Made by a program: the position numbers and the translations under genes. Shown piece by piece: positions 52,450 to 62,600 of a stretch of DNA of 64,000 nucleotides. The stretch is taken from positions 1,736,001 through 1,800,000 of the forward strand of contig NZ_CP110005.1 of the NCBI RefSeq assembly GCF_025947225.1, read 5' to 3'. Numbering within the stretch: the stretch's first letter is position 1; the number at the start of each line of letters is the position of its first letter. Under the pieces are notes generated by a model, which did no database searches, was not told the origin of the DNA, and worked only from the letters and a program-made list of their open reading frames with translations. Origin of the DNA: Flavobacterium sp. N2270 (GTDB lineage Bacteria > Bacteroidota > Bacteroidia > Flavobacteriales > Flavobacteriaceae).

Positions 52450-53166
52450 ATGAGAAATATATTAGCAAAAGAACTAAAAATAAAATTCGTTGAAACACTT
52501 AGCAATGTTGATGGATTTAGTTATGAAGATGGAAATCCATTTCTCATAAAAATATATGATAATCCGTTTTTTATTTTTCTCAAAAATTTATCTCCGGCAT
52601 ATTTTAAAAATTCTCCTGATGTAACTCGTGTTCAGTTGCCATTTAGTGACCATTTTGATAAAATATTTAAAGATAATATTCCTTTTATTATTCTTGGTTA
52701 TGATGTTGATAATGATACGATGGTGTGTTGGAATCCATTAAAAATTAAGGAAAGATTAAATGCAAAAAGTAATGTTTCACTATATTCAAGAAACTCTCTT
52801 CAATCTGATATAAAAAATGATGAGTTTAGAACAGGAGTTCTTTCAAACGGGGAAAAAATAATACTTTTCAATAGAGAAAACTTGGAATTGTTTTTTACAA
52901 AACTACCTACTTTATTTAACTTCAATCAAACAGTTAATAAAGACAATATTGATAACGTTTCCGAACCAATAGAAATTTATTTTCCAGAAAAAATTAATCA
53001 AATTACAGATATTGAATTACTAAATTTGATAAAACCTGTATTAGAAAAAAACAGAGTTCTTGAAGCTGTAGAAATTTGCATGAAGTATTATGAAAACAAA
53101 TTCAAAGAAATGACTTTCAAAGACTGGTTTAAATTAATTAACGATTTGTATAAAAAAATGAATTAA
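52450..53166 (+). CDS. Unknown fifth protein of the MORC-Z1 restriction operon
   Basis: 238 residues, 18 bases after the nuclease gene. Mixed alpha/beta in the first 160 residues with PFIILGYDVDNDTMVCWNP and FRTGVLSNGEKIILFNRENL, followed by an Asn-rich linker and a helical C-terminal segment (VLEKNRVLEAVEICMKYYE). No catalytic motif seen. The first part has the feel of a DNA-reading or protein-protein module of restriction proteins, but I cannot name it. Placement makes it likely to be a specificity or accessory subunit. Confidence 0.68.
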   Translation: MRNILAKELKIKFVETLSNVDGFSYEDGNPFLIKIYDNPFFIFLKNLSPAYFKNSPDVTRVQLPFSDHFDKIFKDNIPFIILGYDVDNDTMVCWNPLKIKERLNAKSNVSLYSRNSLQSDIKNDEFRTGVLSNGEKIILFNRENLELFFTKLPTLFNFNQTVNKDNIDNVSEPIEIYFPEKINQITDIELLNLIKPVLEKNRVLEAVEICMKYYENKFKEMTFKDWFKLINDLYKKMN

Positions 53167-53275
53167 ATAATACAAATTCATACATCACCATTGTCTCAAA
53201 ATAAATAAAGAGATATAAGCATATCATCATTGCCACTTTAAAAAAACAACCAACATAAGCAACAACTCTTTGCAA

Positions 53276-56200
53276 ATGAACTCAATTACTCACGACGACA
53301 TATTAAATTTAAAAGCGGATCAATTAACTAATTTATTGCTAATGCTTTTACATTTAGAATATAAAAAATATAATTTCCCAAATTGTTACATAAACGTTCC
53401 TCAAAACATTACTACCGCAGATGGTGGTGAAGATGGTCGGATAACAACTGATGATAATAAAGATTCAAGATGGGTAATAGATAAATTTTGTTTATTTCAA
53501 TCAAAAGCAACTGATATGTCAATATCAGATTGTTCAAAAGAAATATTAGAAAAAAAGAAGAAAGCTAAAGATAAAGATGTTTTAAAATCTCAAGTCAAAG
53601 TTGTTTTTGACAAAGACGGCACTTACATACTCTTTGTAAGACAGGCTTTTGTAGAATCAGTAAGGAATGAAGAATTAAATCAAAGAATTAAATCTATCAG
53701 AGATAGCATTGAAAAAGCTGAAGGAAAAACTTATGCTGATAGTGCCAAAATAAAAATCTATGATGCTAATTTAATTAGAGATTGGACTAATGAATATATA
53801 ACTGCAATTTCATACGTTCAACTTTGTAATGGTATGAATCGACCTCTAGGTCTGTTAATTTGGAGTGAATTAAAATCATATAGCAATAATCAATCTTTAT
53901 TTAAAAGTAATCCAAAATTAGATGACATAATTGAACAAATTAGAAATAGAATTGAAAACAGTAAAAATCTAAGAATAGAAGGTGTTTCAGGAATTGGTAA
54001 AACAAGGTTAGTTTGTGAAGCATTATCACCAGGAGAAAAAGACGAAAATGAAGATTATGATATAATAACAAAATCAATTTCAGATAGTGTAATTTATTTT
54101 GATTTGGGTACAAATAATGGTCAGGGTGTTCTTGATTTTGTAAGAAGTTTAGGTGCTACCTTTCCAGCGATTCTTGTGTTAGACAATTGTGATCCCTTTT
54201 ATCATCAACAATTTATTAATGAAACACAAAGGAATGGTGGCTTAATTAAAATTGTTTCAATTGATTATGAAAAATGGTCAAATACTGATTTTGTTGATTG
54301 TGATGTTATTGAACTAAAGAGTGAATATTACAATTCTGTTGTAGAAGATATATTGAAAGATGAGTATTCAAATAAACTGAGTGATTCTGAAATTAATTCT
54401 CTTGTAAAGTTTTCAGAAGGAAATCCTAAAATGGCAATTAATTTTGTTAAAGCTGCCTTAAGAGACCTTAATCTAGGTCAAAGTTTTGATGATGAATTAG
54501 TTAAAAAACTAATTTTTGGTAGAAGCACTTATAATGAAGATGATTATAGAGTACTATGTTTTTTTTCAGCATTTAAATATTTTGAATATCCGGCTGATGA
54601 TTATATTAATTTTAATCCATCACATTATAAATCCCTACAAGAACATTTAGAGTATTTTGAAAAAAGATTAAATATTTCTAAACAAAGCCTTAGAGATTTA
54701 ATTATAAAATATTTAGATAAAGGTGTTTTAGAAAGAAGAGGACATAAAATTATAATACGTCCAAATCCACTATCTTTAAAATTATCTTTAATTTTTTGGA
54801 AATCTTTAGATCCTTTAGATTATGAAAATTTCCTCAACGAACTTCCACAATCACTAAGAAAACCATTAGTAGAACAATTACAGCAACTTGGTAATGTTGA
54901 TTATGCTAAAAATTTTGTTGAAAAAGCTTGGGGTGTAGATGGAAATTTTTCAAAAGCGGAAATTTTAAATTCTAATATGGGTTCACACCTTTTTCGCTCA
55001 ATTGTTACAGTGAATCCAGAGGCTACCATAAAAGTATTAACAAAAAATTATTTAGATAAACCTAAAGATTATCTTGTAACAATAGTTGAAGGCAGACAGA
55101 ATCTTGTTTGGGCACTTGAAAGATTATGCTTTAGGAAAGAAACATTTGTTGAAGCTGCGAAAGTTTTAATGTGTTTTTCAGTTGCAGAAATTGAAACATA
55201 TTATTCTAATAATGCTACTGATTATTTTACTCAACTTTTTAGAATATTCTTAGCCGGTACAGAAACAAATTTTGAGCCTAGGATAGAGGTACTAAAATGG
55301 GCTTTAGAAAAAAATGATACAGATTTTGATGAAATAATTGTAAAAGCATGTGAACGTGCATTCACTCCAATTCATTGTATTCACAAAATGGGTGGTGCAG
55401 AAAATCAAGGTGGTCTATTGCCCTTGGAAGAATATAAACCCCATACTGTAGAAGAGATTAATGAATATAGGACAGAAATAATTGAAATATTATTAAATTT
55501 TGTTTCTAAAGAAAACAATCATCAATTAGCTGCACAAAGAGCGATTTATTCGAACATTATTGATTTATTTGAATATAACTTCAACATTGAAAAACTGGAT
55601 AAATACATTAAGGTAATTTGTGAAAATATTATAGATAAAGATGATTTTATTAAGAGTATGTATTCTCAAGTTAGTTCAATAAATTTAAGTATAAATCAAA
55701 GAAATTTTTTAACAGGATATATTGAACTTCTAAAAACAAATTCTATTGAAGAAAGAATACTATATAATGTTTCAGAACCACGTATAATAATTAAAAGTTT
55801 AAAAGATGAAGATGATTATGAAGTTAAAGGTAAAAAACTTGCTGAACAATTTGCTGTAGATGTCATTGCAGAAAAGATAGATATTCGACCATATTTCAAA
55901 AATTTAATTCTTGGCAATCAGTTTTATACATTCGATTTTGGGAAAAAACTTTCAGAATTAAGTGATTATAATCAAGAATTTATTGATGATCTTATTTTGG
56001 AATTAATAAAGCTTGAAAAAGAACAATGTAATATTTCTTTTCTATTTGGTTATATTTCTGTTTTATCCGATGAAAAAAGAAATGAAATATTCAATACTTT
56101 CATAAAGAATAAATCATCTTTTGCTTTCAATATTTTACGTTTTGTGGAGATTAATTTTGAAAATGTATTGAAATTATTCAATTTGATAAAAGAAAGTGGC

Positions 56201-57103
56201 ATTTCATCAAATAAGTTAAGCATCATAAAATATGAAATAGCTAAGTTAAATTCTATTGATAAAATAAAATATTTTGAACTGATAAAGCCTTTTGAAAATG
56301 GTCATGTCATAATTCTTGATACTTTCAGTACATTAATATGGTTATCAAAAAATAATGATTTAAAACTTGAGGAGGATATTTTAGGTTATATTAAAAAATT
56401 AATTGAAGAAGAAAATATATTTATAAAAATTAATAGCTCGAGGAATTTAGATTTCTACTCATTACATCAAATAATAAAACTTTTATTAGATAAGTTTGAC
56501 AAAGAACTTACATCTACGATATCCAATCAAATTGTTGAATTTCAGGAATCATTATCACTTTTTTCAAGTAGTGATAAATATTTATCCAATATTTCAAATA
56601 TGACTTTAGATATTGACTTTGAAAATTGTTGGAATATATATTCAAAATTATTATTTGAAAAAAAGATGTTCCAATTTTGGAATATTTTCGATATGAATTT
56701 CATCAGTGGTGTAAGTTTTAATCATCCGTTTTTTAATAATGAAAAAAGAAATAACCATCTGTTAGCTTGGTTATTAAAAAATAAAGAATTTGCACCTTGG
56801 ATTATTAGAGTAGCTCCACTTTTTGATGAAGATGGTATTAATTGGTTCTATTTTACAGAATCATTAATTAATGCTTTTGGTGACAATGAACATTTCATAA
56901 ACGAGTTGTCTGCGAATCTTCATTCAATGACTACATGGGGTTCCAGAGTACCGTATTTAAAATCAAGATTAAAATTGGTAGAACAACTTAAAAATCATAA
57001 AATTGAAAAAGTAAGAATATGGGCTAACGAAGAAATAGAAAACTACTTAAAAAGTATAAAAATGGAGGAAATTAATGATGAAGAAGAATATTTAGGTTAC
57101 TAA
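53276..57103 (+). CDS. Nuclease-STAND NTPase with helical repeats (Avs-like)
   Basis: 1,275 residues from ATG 53276; an in-frame TTG lies two codons upstream. Residues 1 to about 195 resemble a PD-(D/E)XK (DUF4297/Mrr-like) nuclease: TTADGGEDGRI (acidic Asp/Glu near 49-53) and CLFQSKATD (Gln-x-Lys, about 75-77). A STAND-type P-loop ATPase follows, Walker A GVSGIGKT (236-243) and Walker B ILVLDNCD (299-306). About 450-1,275 is all helical repeat, with no recognised catalytic motif, the usual phage-sensor region. Such nuclease-STAND-repeat proteins (Avs/AVAST) cut DNA after recognising a phage protein. It is shorter than typical Avs3 or Avs4. It stands alone. Confidence 0.82.
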   Translation: MNSITHDDILNLKADQLTNLLLMLLHLEYKKYNFPNCYINVPQNITTADGGEDGRITTDDNKDSRWVIDKFCLFQSKATDMSISDCSKEILEKKKKAKDKDVLKSQVKVVFDKDGTYILFVRQAFVESVRNEELNQRIKSIRDSIEKAEGKTYADSAKIKIYDANLIRDWTNEYITAISYVQLCNGMNRPLGLLIWSELKSYSNNQSLFKSNPKLDDIIEQIRNRIENSKNLRIEGVSGIGKTRLVCEALSPGEKDENEDYDIITKSISDSVIYFDLGTNNGQGVLDFVRSLGATFPAILVLDNCDPFYHQQFINETQRNGGLIKIVSIDYEKWSNTDFVDCDVIELKSEYYNSVVEDILKDEYSNKLSDSEINSLVKFSEGNPKMAINFVKAALRDLNLGQSFDDELVKKLIFGRSTYNEDDYRVLCFFSAFKYFEYPADDYINFNPSHYKSLQEHLEYFEKRLNISKQSLRDLIIKYLDKGVLERRGHKIIIRPNPLSLKLSLIFWKSLDPLDYENFLNELPQSLRKPLVEQLQQLGNVDYAKNFVEKAWGVDGNFSKAEILNSNMGSHLFRSIVTVNPEATIKVLTKNYLDKPKDYLVTIVEGRQNLVWALERLCFRKETFVEAAKVLMCFSVAEIETYYSNNATDYFTQLFRIFLAGTETNFEPRIEVLKWALEKNDTDFDEIIVKACERAFTPIHCIHKMGGAENQGGLLPLEEYKPHTVEEINEYRTEIIEILLNFVSKENNHQLAAQRAIYSNIIDLFEYNFNIEKLDKYIKVICENIIDKDDFIKSMYSQVSSINLSINQRNFLTGYIELLKTNSIEERILYNVSEPRIIIKSLKDEDDYEVKGKKLAEQFAVDVIAEKIDIRPYFKNLILGNQFYTFDFGKKLSELSDYNQEFIDDLILELIKLEKEQCNISFLFGYISVLSDEKRNEIFNTFIKNKSSFAFNILRFVEINFENVLKLFNLIKESGISSNKLSIIKYEIAKLNSIDKIKYFELIKPFENGHVIILDTFSTLIWLSKNNDLKLEEDILGYIKKLIEEENIFIKINSSRNLDFYSLHQIIKLLLDKFDKELTSTISNQIVEFQESLSLFSSSDKYLSNISNMTLDIDFENCWNIYSKLLFEKKMFQFWNIFDMNFISGVSFNHPFFNNEKRNNHLLAWLLKNKEFAPWIIRVAPLFDEDGINWFYFTESLINAFGDNEHFINELSANLHSMTTWGSRVPYLKSRLKLVEQLKNHKIEKVRIWANEEIENYLKSIKMEEINDEEEYLGY

Positions 57104-57421
57104 AAATGAATATTGATAAATTCATAATAAGCAACAATTACCTCATTCATCTGCACAAAAATCGCTCCTAGTCCAAGTATTCCTAGCATCAATTCTTTGT
57201 TTGCTTCATTTCGTTAATTAACAATAATAAAAAGAGTAGTTACTGGAAAATTTTTGCAAAAAATAGGCCTATAATGGAAAATACAATACTATTTTCCACT
57301 AAAAAGTACATGTAGTGGAAATGAAAAAACACAATCAATGTATTTATAATGGAAAATTTTTGCGAAAAACCACTCTTTAATGGAAAATAAAAGCTAATTT
57401 TGAGTTTCAAAAGCAATTATA
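57104..57421 (+). promoter_or_regulatory. Operator-like TGGAAAAT repeats before the Fic gene
   Basis: TGGAAAAT at 57244, 57275, 57350, 57381 and 57423, with an inverted partner ATTTTCCA at 57291-57298 and a weaker TGGAAATG at 57316. Two longer direct copies read TGGAAAATTTTTGCRAAAAA (57244 and 57350, one mismatch). The last copy includes the ATG of the gene. This fits multiple binding sites for the AbiEi-like N-terminal domain of the protein. No gene is seen here; a short TTGCTTCATTTCG word (57201) recurs at 58961. Confidence 0.7.
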
Positions 57422-58903
57422 ATGGAAAATAATATCCCAATCCACTTACAAGAAATCATTTTTGCAACAAGCGATACTGCTTTAAATAGGCAATTAAGTA
57501 AATTGGAAAAAGAAGGGCAAATTAAAAAAATTGCACCACGTATCTATTCTTCAAATCTTAATGAATCAGAAGATATAATTATTAAACGAAACATCTTTTC
57601 CATTTTGGGTAAGTTGTATCCAGGAGCGGTGTTAAGTCATCGTTCTGCTTTAGAATTTAAACCAACAGCGGCGAATCAAATTTTTGTTACCTATACCTAT
57701 ACCAAAAAAATTGAACTTCCTGGAATTACAATTCGTTTTATGGAAGGAAGCCCTGCAATTGAAGGCGATAACCCATTCGCTGGCGAACTATTTGTAGCGC
57801 AACAAGAAAGAGCTTTTCTAGAAAACATGCAAACGTCTCGACAAGTAGGACCAACTTCCAAAACGCTTACACTACCCGAAATCGAAAACAAACTAGAGCA
57901 AATCGTTCAAGTAAAAGGAGAAGAAGGGCTAAATCAATTCAGAGACAAAGCCAGAGAAATAGCAGAAAAACTGGAAATGCAATCGGAGTTTGAAAAACTA
58001 AACAAACTAATAAGCGCTTTATTAACAACAAAACCTTCAAAAATACTTACTTCACCAATTGCTGTAGCAAGAGCATTAGGAAATCCATATGACAAACACA
58101 GAATAGAGTTGTTTGAAAAATTATTTATAGAATTACAGCAACAACCCTATAAAGACCGAAAAGATATAAATACAGAAACAAGTGCGTTTAGAAACTTTGC
58201 TTTCTTTGAAGCGTATTTTTCAAACTATATCGAAGGCACTATTTTTGAAATAGAAGAAGCCAAAAGCATCATTCAAACTGAAACCCCAATTCCAAATCGT
58301 GATGAAGATTCTCATGACATTTTAGGAACCTACAAATTAGTAAGCAATCAAAAGGAAATGGCTACAACGCCACCAAATTCAGAGGAATTGTTGAATATTT
58401 TACAGTACAGACATCAAATACTTTTAGCAGCCAGAACTTCAAAAAAGCCTGGTCAATTCAAAGATAAAAACAACCGTGCGGGAGAAACACATTTTGTTGA
58501 CCATACCTTAGTAAAAGGAACTTTAATAAAGGGGTTTGACTATTATCAAGCATTACAAGAACCATTTGCCAAAGCAGCTTACATCATGTTTATGATAAGC
58601 GAAATACACCCATTCTTAGATGGAAACGGTAGAATAGCAAGAGTAATGATGAATGCCGAATTAGTGAAAGCAAACCAAACAAGAATCATAATTCCAACAG
58701 TTTACCGCGATGATTATTTGGGAGCATTAAGAAGACTAACAAGAAACGGTGATCCAGCAGTTTATATCAGGATGTTACAAAGAGCGCAAGAATTCAGCTC
58801 AACACTAGTAGCTACTGAAATGGAAGCATTGGAAAATCAGCTTACCAAAAGCAACGCCTTCAAAGAACACGACGAAGCTAAACTGAAAATTATAACATTG
58901 TAA
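57422..58903 (+). CDS. AbiEi-like antitoxin domain fused to Fic domain
   Basis: 493 residues. Residues 1 to about 130 look like the winged-helix and following region of AbiEi-type antitoxins (DTALNRQLSKLEKEGQIKKI, APRIYSSNLNE, YPGAVLSHRSALE). After a helical linker (about 135-185), the C-terminal half is a Fic AMP-transferase with HPFLDGNGR (396-404, catalytic His396). The inhibitory motif S-N-Y-I-E-G (Ser267 to Gly272) lies before it, making this a class II self-inhibited Fic protein. It would AMPylate an unknown target and control its own expression through the repeats upstream. Monocistronic. Confidence 0.88.
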   Translation: MENNIPIHLQEIIFATSDTALNRQLSKLEKEGQIKKIAPRIYSSNLNESEDIIIKRNIFSILGKLYPGAVLSHRSALEFKPTAANQIFVTYTYTKKIELPGITIRFMEGSPAIEGDNPFAGELFVAQQERAFLENMQTSRQVGPTSKTLTLPEIENKLEQIVQVKGEEGLNQFRDKAREIAEKLEMQSEFEKLNKLISALLTTKPSKILTSPIAVARALGNPYDKHRIELFEKLFIELQQQPYKDRKDINTETSAFRNFAFFEAYFSNYIEGTIFEIEEAKSIIQTETPIPNRDEDSHDILGTYKLVSNQKEMATTPPNSEELLNILQYRHQILLAARTSKKPGQFKDKNNRAGETHFVDHTLVKGTLIKGFDYYQALQEPFAKAAYIMFMISEIHPFLDGNGRIARVMMNAELVKANQTRIIIPTVYRDDYLGALRRLTRNGDPAVYIRMLQRAQEFSSTLVATEMEALENQLTKSNAFKEHDEAKLKIITL

Positions 58904-58960
58904 CACAGTATGGATTCCATGAATAAAAGATCTATACTAAGATGAAAATAGTAGTATCGG

Positions 58961-58979
58961 TTGCTTCATTTCGCTAATT
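58961..58979. repeat. Short repeat shared by two upstream regions
   Basis: TTGCTTCATTTCGCTAATT here and TTGCTTCATTTCGTTAATT at 57201-57219 differ by one base. Possibly a degenerate end of the REP element seen in the primase gene (its complement contains ATTGCTTCGTTTC). Confidence 0.5.
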
Positions 58980-59004
58980 TTACTAAAACTAAAAACTTTT
59001 GATT

Positions 59005-59328
59005 ATGGAAAATCCTTTTGAGTTAATAATGGAAAGATTAGATAGAATTGAAAAAGCAATATCCAATCTAAAAACAGATAATAGTATTGTAGCAGAACCC
59101 AAACCAATGAATTTAAAAGAAGTAGTTGCCTATATGGGGACTTCTACATCTGCAATTTATAAGTTAACATCAACTGCAGAAATCCCACATTACAAATTAG
59201 GTAAAAAGCTATTTTTTAAAAAAGAAGAGATAGATGAATGGATATATGCAAATAAAGTCAAAACAAGACAAGACATAGAAAATGAAGCCAATGAATACAT
59301 TGCTCGAAAACGAAATCCTTTTAGATAA
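59005..59328 (+). CDS. Helix-turn-helix DNA-binding protein (excisionase family)
   Basis: 107 residues from ATG 59005; an in-frame TTG two codons earlier is less likely. A short coiled coil (residues 7-25) leads to a MerR/Xis-type HTH: MNLKEVVAYMGTSTSAIYKLTSTAEIPHYKLGKKLFFKKEEI in parts, with the typical Y-K-L-x-x-x-x-x-I-P recognition turn. It resembles the HTH protein at 43298 in type but not closely in sequence. It could be an excisionase or a regulator of a nearby element. It stands alone between the Fic gene and the helicase. Confidence 0.85.
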   Translation: MENPFELIMERLDRIEKAISNLKTDNSIVAEPKPMNLKEVVAYMGTSTSAIYKLTSTAEIPHYKLGKKLFFKKEEIDEWIYANKVKTRQDIENEANEYIARKRNPFR

Positions 59329-59689
59329 AAGAATAAAAATATTAATCTTATATTAATATAGATAAATTAAAATCTTTCTTTTTATTACAAAATAATAGTC
59401 TTTAAATATAAAAGCTTCTGACCTAAATAAATTCATTTAGTGCAAATTTTAATTTGAACTTTGTAATGTTGTTAACAAGAATTGTTAATATTTTTGATTC
59501 AAAATGAGGTTTTCCTCATTTTTCATTCATTTGCTTTATATATTTTTATAAACTGAATCGTAAATACGATTAGTTTTATGTTTTTTAACTAAAAATCACA
59601 AAATTAAACTCGTATTTATTCTTAACAACTGAAATAATCATTTTCATGCTATGATTGTTTTTTGTTGATTTTATTAAAATTTGATTTCA
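59329..59689. other. Intergenic region with two hairpins before the helicase gene
   Basis: No gene. AAAATGAGG-TTTT-CCTCATTTT (59501-59522) can end the HTH transcript. AATCGTA-AA-TACGATT (59556-59571) is a perfect seven-base inverted repeat, a possible operator, about 120 bases before the start of the helicase gene. The tandem GTTAACAAGAATTGTTAA (59471-59488) also shows dyad symmetry. Confidence 0.5.
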
Positions 59690-62600
59690 ATGGCTGAAAA
59701 AAGAGTAATTCGTATTAATAAAGTTTTAAGAGAGCTAAATTTATCATTAGATAGAGCTGTAGATTTTTTAAAAGAAAAGGATATTCATATTGAAAGCAGC
59801 CCTAATGCAAAAATTTCTCAAAAAGAATATAAAATACTTTGTAATCAATTTTCTTCGGATAAAGGTAATAAGATTGCCTCTCTTGAGGTTTCATTCAAAT
59901 TATTAGAAAAGAAAAATACGGAAAATGATTTAAAGGGAGAGATTCAAAGTAATGAGAATTATAAAATAATAAAAAACGATAAAAAACTTTTCACGCCTGG
60001 TAATGTTGTAAATGTTTCAATAACAAAAATAATAGCCCCTTCTCAAATTGTAACTTCTTATGTAGGAGGATTCGTTGGAAGACTATCGGTTTTAGATATT
60101 TCTTGGTCATTACCACAAGGAGAAGAAGTATTTAAAAAATATAAAATTGGCTCCAATATACAAGTAGTTATTTTAAAAGTTGATGAAAAGAAAAAGCAAA
60201 TCATTCTATCTCAAAAACATTTAGTAAAACCTTTAAATCAAACAGCTAAATGGGAAAAAATAACAAGAGGAGAAGAAGTTAATTTAGAAATTGTACAAAA
60301 TCTACACAAAAATTACATTGTAAAAACAAACAACTTATTATTTGGTTTACTAAATAAAAATGTTGGAAAAGACACTATAAAAAATGAGAATTTCAGGATA
60401 AATGCTAAACTAAATGAAGCAAATTTATTAGAATTCATTCCTATAGTTCATCAGGAATTAGATGAGTCTAAATATGAAAAACTAATTGAAGAACATGCAA
60501 GTTTCATTGAACCCGAATTAAGAACATTTTCAAATTTTAAACAATCAATTTTAGGCAACACAGCTTCTAAAGAACAGTTAAAAGGTATTGAAAAAGGTTT
60601 TGAATTAGACAAAGATATTTTTAGTAAAGAAATTGATACTGGAGTAACATTTTACATTCAATTTAGAATGAGTGATGCTTCTTATGAAAATAATTTTAAA
60701 TCTCAAGCCATACCTTATTTTTTAAATGGTGAAAAGTATAACGATAAAAATGAAAAAATACTATTAGATAAATTGTCTAATGAAAAATATTGGTTCAAAT
60801 TAAATACACGAATCGACAAAAAAAACAATAAAGAGAACGAACCTAATGAGATAATAGAGTTTACTCTATATAATAATGAAATTAATTTTTACGGTGAGGT
60901 TATAAAAGATAATAAAGGTAAAGATGTCAAGTTTTTGATTAAGAATTTCAGTTTTGGCCAATCTTTTCAATTTGCTTCTGTAGCAAAAAAGAATAATGAA
61001 AAATATGGCTCATTTCTTTTAAATAATAAAGTAAAGTTGGTAGCACCAAATGGTATAATTCCATTTGACGATTCTCAAAGTAAATTTTTAAATTATTGTA
61101 TTACAAAAACAGAGTGTTTTGAAATTTATCAAAATCTTAAAATAGAATCAGGGGAAATTTTAAAACAAGAAGGAAGAACATTAGGAATCATCGATAAATT
61201 TTTAGAGTTTCAAATTGATCTATTAAAAAAAGACAAAGCAAATAGTATAGAAATTAAAGATTTCAAAAGAGTAAAAAGTAATAAAGGTAATAGTGCTATT
61301 CAAATTCCTCAGGTAGTAGGAGATAGATTAGAATTAGCAGAGGATAATATTGTTAACATCAGAGTAGTAAAAGACCAAAAAAAACAAAAAATAAGTGAAG
61401 GTGTAGTTTCAATAGTAAATGACGAATATCAAATTGATTTTATTAATGAAATAAATTTAACAAATTTAGAAAATGGTTTTTATATTGATGTTAAAGTATC
61501 AACGAGACAATTTGATATTCAAAGAGAAATCATCAAAGATTTCTTAGAAAGAAAAATTAAAATTGATCACATAGAATCATTGTTAGTTAATCCTGAAAAG
61601 GTAAAAAATCCAATAAAAAAACAGGTTACCTTTATTAATGAAGATTTACAAAGAACAAAAGAAGAACAACCAGATAACAATCAAATCAAAGCTGTTGAAA
61701 AAGCTATTGGTAATCAAAATATATTTTTAATACAAGGTCCTCCAGGTACAGGAAAAACAACAGTTATTGCAGAAATCATTGAGCAATTAACTAAAAAAGG
61801 AGAAAAAATTTTAGTAACAGGTCAAAATCACGTGGCAGTTGATAATGTTCTTGAAAAAATCTCAAGAAAGCCAAATTTAAATCTTTTGAGAGTAGGAAAT
61901 ATTGAGAGAATTGATGAAAGTTTGGTGAAATATTGTTATGAGAATTTGGTTGAAGAGTATAAATTGGATTTCAAAAAATTTATAACAAATCAAAAAGAGT
62001 TAACAAAGTTATTACTAGCATTTAATGAAAATAATACAGAATTTACAGAACAAAGAAATAGGTTTAAAGATAAAGTTTATCAACTAGCCGAAAACTATAA
62101 TTCACAAAAGGAAACATTTATACAAAAGCATTTTCTTTTACGAGACAATGTATCAAATCTTTCTGAGCAAGAGTTAATTGAAACCATTACAATACTTGAA
62201 AACTGGGAAAACTCATTTAGTAAGGAATACGAAATTTTATTACAACCATTTATTTACAATTCTGTAGACGTTGTATTTGCTACTTGTATTGGAATAAAAG
62301 GGGATAAGATTTTTAGGGAAACTAATTTCAAATTTGATACGGTTATTATTGATGAAGCAGGTAAAGCAAATATAGCAGAATCATTAGTAGCAATGGAGTT
62401 AGGTAAGAAAATAATCCTTGTTGGAGATCAAATGCAATTACCACCATATATGGATAGTTCACTTTTGGATAAAAATGATAAAAATAGCTTTCCAAATTCA
62501 ATATATGGCTATGGTTTCACCGAAGATGAAATTGCGCATGCTTTAAAGACATCGTTTTTTGAATTTATAGTAAATCGCATTGATGTAGATTTGTTTCCCA

